Shown piece by piece: positions 6,756 to 10,759 of a DNA stretch of 10,759 nucleotides. The translations under genes and the position numbers were made by a program. Source of the DNA: Treponema sp. UBA3819 (lineage in GTDB: Bacteria > Spirochaetota > Spirochaetia > Treponematales > Treponemataceae). Position 1 is the first letter of the stretch. Each line of letters starts with the position of its first letter. Location: positions 1 to 10,759 of the forward strand of contig DFDV01000067.1 of the NCBI GenBank assembly GCA_002369025.1. Reading direction: 5' to 3'. Under the pieces are notes generated by a model, which saw only the letters and a list, made by a program, of their open reading frames with translations, did no database searches and had not been told where the DNA came from.

Positions 6756-8044
6756 TAAAAATGTTAAAAATAAAAACACCATTTACAGCCGCTCTTATGA
6801 CGCTGGCGCTGACAACAGGACTCTTTTCCTGCAATAAAAAACAGGGACAGGAGACAGCCTTTAAGCCCCGCCTTGATCCTGGCACAAAATGCCAGATTAC
6901 CATTGCGGGCAACTACAAAAATTTTGAGGCCCTTGAGGCAGAATTTGACCGCTTTACCGAATTTTACCCCCAGGTAGAATTATCATACTCTTATCTGGAC
7001 AATTACAAGGCTACCATAAAATCTGCTATGGCCGGTCAGGCTGCCCCAGATGTATTCATGACCTTCCCCTGGATGCTTGACTTCCCCGACTACAAAGAGC
7101 TTTTAGACTGTGCGGAAAATATGGACGACGAAAAAAATCTGGGCTTTAATCTTTCCACACTCAGAAGTCAGCTTATCTTCCGCACAGCAGACGGCCAGGT
7201 TCCCATCATCCCGGTTCTTTCCGGCTCTTACGGCATGCTGGTAAATGAAGCAATTTTCAAAAAAGAAGGCCTTGCCATTCCTGCTACATACAAAGACCTT
7301 GTTACAAGCTGCAAGACATTAAAAGAAGCCGGCTACAAGAGTCCCGTCATGGTCTATTTGGATAGTTTTATGGGGCTTCCTCTAGTTTATTCATACTTCT
7401 GTAATTCCATTCAAAATAATCCCGAAGCCGTTGGCCAGTTGAACCGTCTTGACCCGGCGGCAGGTCAGTATCTGAGGCCAACGTTAGAATGGGTTCAGGA
7501 TTTTATGGAAAAAGAACTTATTGATATTGAATACTGCCGCACCATTAAAAACAAATACAATGCAGTAATCATGCGCTTTTTTGAGGGAAATGTTCCGATT
7601 ATGTTATGCGATACTGATACTGTGTCCGGCACTTTAAAAAGAGAATCTCAGTCAGACAGCTTTATGAACAGTCCTTTTATCTACAGTTTTCACACCTTCC
7701 CCTGTTCTGATACAGAAAATGATTTTTTGAATTCCGTTGCAGTTGGCTTTTCTGTAAACAAAAATTCTGAAAACCTTGCCATGAGTAATGAATTTATGCG
7801 TTTCCTGACAAGAACGGAAGAACTCAACAATCTTGCCAAAATCAAGCGTCTTATCTCAACTTCCACCGATTATTCTTTTGACGAAATCTACTCATCCCTG
7901 AGCAAGTCCACCCCCCTCTACAGCAATGAAATCGGTCTTATGGATTCTGCAATTGCCCAGATGCGCAAGGCGGTAGAAAGCCTGATGCTGGGAAATGTAA
8001 CAATCGATCAGGCAGTAGAGCGCTACGGAAACTTTTCGGATTAG
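6752..8044 (+). CDS. Extracellular solute-binding lipoprotein (family 1, orphan)
   Basis: A 430-residue protein with a lipoprotein signal peptide: basic start, hydrophobic stretch TAALMTLALTTG and lipobox L-F-S-C with Cys27 as the lipidated residue. The mature part follows family 1 ABC binding proteins (SBP_bac_1): C-Q-I-T-I-A-G-N-Y near the start, F-Y-P-Q-V-E-L-S-Y, A-A-P-D-V-F-M-T, I-P-V-L-S-G-S-Y-G-M-L-V-N-E, the I-P-A-T-Y-K-D-L segment and M-R-F-F-E-G-N-V-P-I-M-L. These proteins usually bind sugars or oligosaccharides, but the ligand cannot be read from sequence. The ATG at 6752 overlaps the kinase stop; AGGAG at 6745-6749 is only 2 nt away, so an ATG at 6761 (11 nt) is an alternative start that leaves the signal peptide intact. 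No ABC permease or ATPase gene follows, which suggests a sensory role with the kinase or use of a distant transporter. Confidence 0.88.
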   Translation: MIKMLKIKTPFTAALMTLALTTGLFSCNKKQGQETAFKPRLDPGTKCQITIAGNYKNFEALEAEFDRFTEFYPQVELSYSYLDNYKATIKSAMAGQAAPDVFMTFPWMLDFPDYKELLDCAENMDDEKNLGFNLSTLRSQLIFRTADGQVPIIPVLSGSYGMLVNEAIFKKEGLAIPATYKDLVTSCKTLKEAGYKSPVMVYLDSFMGLPLVYSYFCNSIQNNPEAVGQLNRLDPAAGQYLRPTLEWVQDFMEKELIDIEYCRTIKNKYNAVIMRFFEGNVPIMLCDTDTVSGTLKRESQSDSFMNSPFIYSFHTFPCSDTENDFLNSVAVGFSVNKNSENLAMSNEFMRFLTRTEELNNLAKIKRLISTSTDYSFDEIYSSLSKSTPLYSNEIGLMDSAIAQMRKAVESLMLGNVTIDQAVERYGNFSD

Positions 8045-8065
8045 CAGTATAAAAAACGGAATTCT

Positions 8066-8989
8066 ATGGCAAAAGATATTACATATTATCTTGATGATAA
8101 GACTGGTCTCTGGAAAAAAGAAAAAGGCTCGGAATTCTTTTTTTCAAGAAAAGAACTGACCTGGATTAAAAGCAGGATTGTTTTCATTTTACCCGCCTGG
8201 GATTACAACAATGCAATCTCAACTGAAAAGGCAAATGAAGTTTTAAATACTTTTTTGTCAGCGGGAAAACAGGAAGATGAAATTATTCCCCGCCGTTATT
8301 TTTCAAATGACAATGACATTGTTTTTGCAGTAGATATCCTCGGAAATGAATATTATGTTAATCCAGATAAAAGCCTAAAAGCCGCCCCAAAGGGTACCGT
8401 AGATCCTCTGTGGGGAGGAATTTCTGAAGAAGATGCCGGTATTTCCTCATCCCGGCGCCTTATGGACAGAAAACATTACATTGCTTTTTTTGCAGCCCTC
8501 TGCCTCTTTTTATCCGGAATAGAATATGCAATTCCCAAACCCCTGCCATTTTTAAGGCTTGGTCTTGCAAACCTGCCTGTCATTCTTTCTCTTTTTGTCA
8601 TGAAACGCCGGGATACCCTCTGGCTTATACTCCTCAAAATTCTGGGCCAGGGAATAATAACCGGAACACTCTTTTCCTATGTTTTTTTATTTTCCGCCGC
8701 GGGTTCTTTTGCAAGCGGATTAACCATGCTTGCCCTTTACCCCCTCTGCAAAAAAAGTCTTTCCCTTGTGGGTTTAAGCCTTACAGGAGCACTGGCAAAC
8801 AATCTGGCTCAGCTGGCTATGGCCCGGCTCATCCTCTTCGGAACAAACACCCGCTACATTGCACCACTTCTTCTTATCACTGGCCTTGTGACAGGATTAT
8901 TGCTGGGCATCTTTACAGAATATTTCTGTCGTAAAAGCAGGTGGTTTGCGCAAATCCTTGCAGAAAAATCCCTGCAGGCGGCAGTATGA
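8066..8989 (+). CDS. Gx transporter family protein (ECF S-component-like) with extra N-terminal domain
   Basis: A 307-residue membrane protein starting 21 nt after the lipoprotein gene, with a weak ACGGA site 5 nt upstream of the ATG. Residues about 136-295 are the Gx transporter / Hpre_diP_synt_I domain: IEYAIPKPLPFLRLGLANLP, then K-I-L-G-Q-G-I-I-T-G-T-L-F-S, G-A-L-A-N-N-L-A-Q-L and several hydrophobic spans. This family was named heptaprenyl diphosphate synthase component I but is structurally grouped with ECF substrate-binding (S) components, so small-molecule uptake is the better guess. Residues 1-130 form a soluble, charged region (TYYLDDKTGLWKKEKGSEFF near the start; IPRRYFSNDNDIVFAVDILG near 74-93) that I do not recognise and that is not normally part of this family. 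The stop overlaps the next start (ATGA). Confidence 0.82.
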   Translation: MAKDITYYLDDKTGLWKKEKGSEFFFSRKELTWIKSRIVFILPAWDYNNAISTEKANEVLNTFLSAGKQEDEIIPRRYFSNDNDIVFAVDILGNEYYVNPDKSLKAAPKGTVDPLWGGISEEDAGISSSRRLMDRKHYIAFFAALCLFLSGIEYAIPKPLPFLRLGLANLPVILSLFVMKRRDTLWLILLKILGQGIITGTLFSYVFLFSAAGSFASGLTMLALYPLCKKSLSLVGLSLTGALANNLAQLAMARLILFGTNTRYIAPLLLITGLVTGLLLGIFTEYFCRKSRWFAQILAEKSLQAAV

Positions 8990-9396
8990 GCACAGTCCGT
9001 ATCGCCCTTGAATGGGCTGTCGTTTTATTGCTGATGCTCCTCGCTTTTCTCAGAAAAGGCAAAATTCGTCTGCTTCCAGCCTTTTTTTTGACCTTTTTTA
9101 TCACTTTTTTTACACTTTTTTCACCAGCTGGTAAAATATTAACTACCATTAGTTCTTTTAAGGTTACTCAGGATGCCCTTCTTTTGGGACTGCATAAAAG
9201 CGCCGTTTTAACAGGAATGATATTTCTTAGCAAAACTATCGTTAGTTATCATATTCATCTTCTGGGTCGGGCTGGTGAATTTCTGCACCTGCTCTTTTCC
9301 TATTATGAAAAGCTGACCTCACAAAGACTGTCTTTTACGAAAGGCACGATTATTCAAAAAATTGACGAAAAACTGCTTTCCCTCTGGAAGCACTAG
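8986..9396 (+). CDS. Short EcfT/CbiQ-like membrane protein
   Basis: I chose the ATG at 8986, which overlaps the preceding stop codon and suggests coupled translation; an ATG at 8941 in the same frame lies inside the upstream gene and adds a polar stretch. The product is 136 residues with hydrophobic spans at about 7-22, 29-47 and 68-88. The stretch S-P-A-G-K-I-L-T-T-I-S-S-F, then K-V-T-Q-D-A-L-L-L-G-L-H-K, then T-G-M-I-F-L-S-K-T-I-V-S follows the core of ECF transporter T components (G-x-V-L-x(4)-G-x-F-x-V-T-x-x-G-L-x-x-G-L and L-x-x-S). T components, as I recall, are usually 220-270 residues and end with coupling helices bearing Ala-Arg-Gly-type motifs; none are visible here. It is therefore a minimal or reduced T-like protein paired with the S-like gene upstream. 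The last 47 bp overlap the convergent glycosidase gene. Confidence 0.65.
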   Translation: MSTVRIALEWAVVLLLMLLAFLRKGKIRLLPAFFLTFFITFFTLFSPAGKILTTISSFKVTQDALLLGLHKSAVLTGMIFLSKTIVSYHIHLLGRAGEFLHLLFSYYEKLTSQRLSFTKGTIIQKIDEKLLSLWKH

Positions 9397-10759
9397 ACTC
9401 CTTTCCCACAGCATATATGCCAAACCTTCCGCCAACCCAGTGTGCTTTTTCTGCAATAAAAGGTTCGCTTGCGGGAATCCATTCGGCACTGTCGGCTTCA
9501 CTTCCTAATCCTGCAGAAAAAGTTACTTCCCCCCTGCGCTCATCTTTTTTTACAAAATGCATTTTGAACTGCAGGGCGCGGGCATCTTCTGGTGCAGACA
9601 GAAAAAACCGGTCTATCACGCGCTCATTTTTTACTTCATCATCAGCAACTTCTGATTCAAAGTAAACCAGGCTGAATCCATCCTTCTGTCTTTCAACTGC
9701 AAGGGATGCATATCTTTGTCCTAAAAACACAATGCCGGCCCTCTGCCCCTCACAAAGATTTTCCGCATCTACTGCCACAAAAAAATCAAAATTTTCTGCC
9801 TGAACTTTTTGCGTAAGAACATTGGCACTGTTCCACAGATAGGGCAAAGACTGGTCTTTTTTCTCCCGGGTATCCAGGGCATAGAGGGTCATACTTCCAT
9901 CTTCAGAAAAATCCGCAAAAGATTCATTCACATTTGCCGACCACTGCCACTGCATATCCGCAAAGGGACTAAGCCGAACAGCCTTGCTTGTAGGTAGCCT
10001 TGTCTCATCAGAGCCGGCCACCCCCATTATCTGTATGGCAGGGCATTTCCATTCCGTCACTGCCTGCCCCGGGATTTCTCCTGTCGCCACAGATGTTCCC
10101 AAAAGCAGCCAGTCATCTTTCCAGGCGGCGGGCTGTAAATGTACAATGCGTCCAAAAACACCCCTTTCCTGAAAGTGAACAAACCAGTCTTCGCCGCCTG
10201 CCGTCTGTACCCATCCCCCCTGATGCGGTCCGTTTGTTGAAGATTTTCCCTGCACCAGCATTGTTTTCTCTTCGTAATTTCCGTCAATTTTTCTGCTGCG
10301 TAATTCTGTCTGCCAGCCATCGGTCACCCCGCCTGCCGGAGCAAAAATGTAATACCAGCCGTTTCTCTTGTAGAATTTTGGCCCTTCAATTGTAGGCTGA
10401 CTTTTTCGTCCGTCATAAATAATCTTATCCTCACTCACCGCTTCCAGAGTCTTCGGGTCAAGTTCAAGCAGACCCAGCATGCTGTTAAAACCTATTCTGC
10501 TTTTTACATATCCATGAACCAGCCAGACGCGGCCATCATCATCCCAGAGCGGACAGGGATCCTCAAAACCTTTTCCCTTCCAGATAAAATGCAGCTCGCT
10601 CCATTCTCCAAGGGGGTCAGCCGTATGCGTTTCCATAATTCCTTCATCTGGTGTCGCAACAAAGATGTAAAAGAGTCCGTCATGGTAGCGGATAGATGGA
10701 GCCCAAAGTCCCTTTGCATTCTGGGGATTGTCGTAAAGGGCAAGCGGAATTTTCTTTAC
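9350..10759 (-). CDS. Glycoside hydrolase family 43 enzyme (5' end outside window)
   Basis: The frame stays open from the right edge (10759) to TAA at 9352-9350; 469 residues are visible and the N-terminus is missing. An internal ATG at 10636 is not the start, because the GH43 motif G-L-W-A-P-S-I-R-Y-H-D-G-L-F-Y-I-F lies before it. Numbered from the edge, the pKa-modulating Asp is probably D67 in G-F-E-D-P-C-P-L-W, and the general acid is probably E125 in I-E-G-P-K-F-Y. The catalytic base Asp of blade I would lie outside the window. The motifs G-P-H-Q-G-G-W-V-Q-T and W-F-V-H-F-Q-E-R-G-V-F-G-R agree with the arabinofuranosidase/xylosidase-type GH43 group. About 230 C-terminal residues form a beta-rich accessory domain ending G-R-F-G-I-Y-A-V-G and V-F-R-Q-F-F-E, as in GH43 C2-type sandwiches. 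Plant hemicellulose side chains or xylo-oligosaccharides are likely substrates; exact specificity and export are unknown. Confidence 0.9.
   Translation of the reverse strand, partial: VKKIPLALYDNPQNAKGLWAPSIRYHDGLFYIFVATPDEGIMETHTADPLGEWSELHFIWKGKGFEDPCPLWDDDGRVWLVHGYVKSRIGFNSMLGLLELDPKTLEAVSEDKIIYDGRKSQPTIEGPKFYKRNGWYYIFAPAGGVTDGWQTELRSRKIDGNYEEKTMLVQGKSSTNGPHQGGWVQTAGGEDWFVHFQERGVFGRIVHLQPAAWKDDWLLLGTSVATGEIPGQAVTEWKCPAIQIMGVAGSDETRLPTSKAVRLSPFADMQWQWSANVNESFADFSEDGSMTLYALDTREKKDQSLPYLWNSANVLTQKVQAENFDFFVAVDAENLCEGQRAGIVFLGQRYASLAVERQKDGFSLVYFESEVADDEVKNERVIDRFFLSAPEDARALQFKMHFVKKDERRGEVTFSAGLGSEADSAEWIPASEPFIAEKAHWVGGRFGIYAVGKESSASRGKAVFRQFFE

Noticed and set aside
5733..6782. A 349-residue open frame on the minus strand under the hybrid kinase
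   Set aside because: It is antisense to a gene with intact HATPase and receiver motifs, has a Phe/Cys/His-rich low-information sequence, no recognisable motif and no supporting ribosome binding site. It is a by-product of codon use on the other strand.
10000..10395. A 131-residue plus-strand frame opposite the GH43 gene
   Set aside because: It is the complement of conserved GH43 sequence, rich in Pro/Ser/Arg, with no start context or domain.

Overview
The window looks like a chromosomal stretch from a spirochaete, most likely a gut, rumen or oral Treponema. This is an inference from gene content: a REC-GGDEF-EAL regulator, a hybrid kinase with tandem receivers, a lipoprotein with the relaxed lipobox L-F-S-C, a Gx-type transporter and a GH43 carbohydrase, all at moderate GC with A/T-rich promoters. 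No rRNA, tRNA, CRISPR array, insertion sequence or integrase was found.

Left part (1-1700, + strand): the 3' end of a NifX/NifB-type FeMo-cofactor-binding-domain protein with a His-rich tail; a 224-nt gap; a short Bro-N-domain gene that looks truncated; and two small ArsC/Spx-like thioredoxin-fold genes separated by a structured, palindrome-rich intergenic element. The first ArsC-like protein keeps a CxxC site. The second has Ser at the expected cysteine position. A convergent gene on the minus strand (1783-2325) is a DNA-deoxyinosine/uracil glycosylase-family protein.

Centre and right (2457-9396, + strand): five closely spaced or overlapping genes that look like one operon. They are a response regulator with a degenerate GGDEF and an apparently intact EAL phosphodiesterase domain, a hybrid histidine kinase with a Cache-like extracytoplasmic sensor and two receivers, a solute-binding lipoprotein without any ABC permease, a Gx-family (ECF S-component-like) membrane protein with an extra ~130-residue N-terminal domain, and a very short EcfT/CbiQ-like membrane protein. 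My reading is that the lipoprotein may bind a ligand and present it to the kinase, which phosphorylates the EAL regulator and changes c-di-GMP levels. The last two genes may be a reduced transport module under the same promoter. The links between these proteins are inferred from gene order only.

Far right (9350-10759, - strand): a GH43-family glycosidase, cut by the window edge. Its 3' end overlaps the last operon gene tail to tail by 47 bp.

The most interesting points are the signalling operon with an orphan binding lipoprotein, the fused S-component plus mini-T pair, the apparently leaderless divergent gene pair around 2326-2456, the palindromic intergenic element at 1231-1323, and the eroded Bro-N gene.
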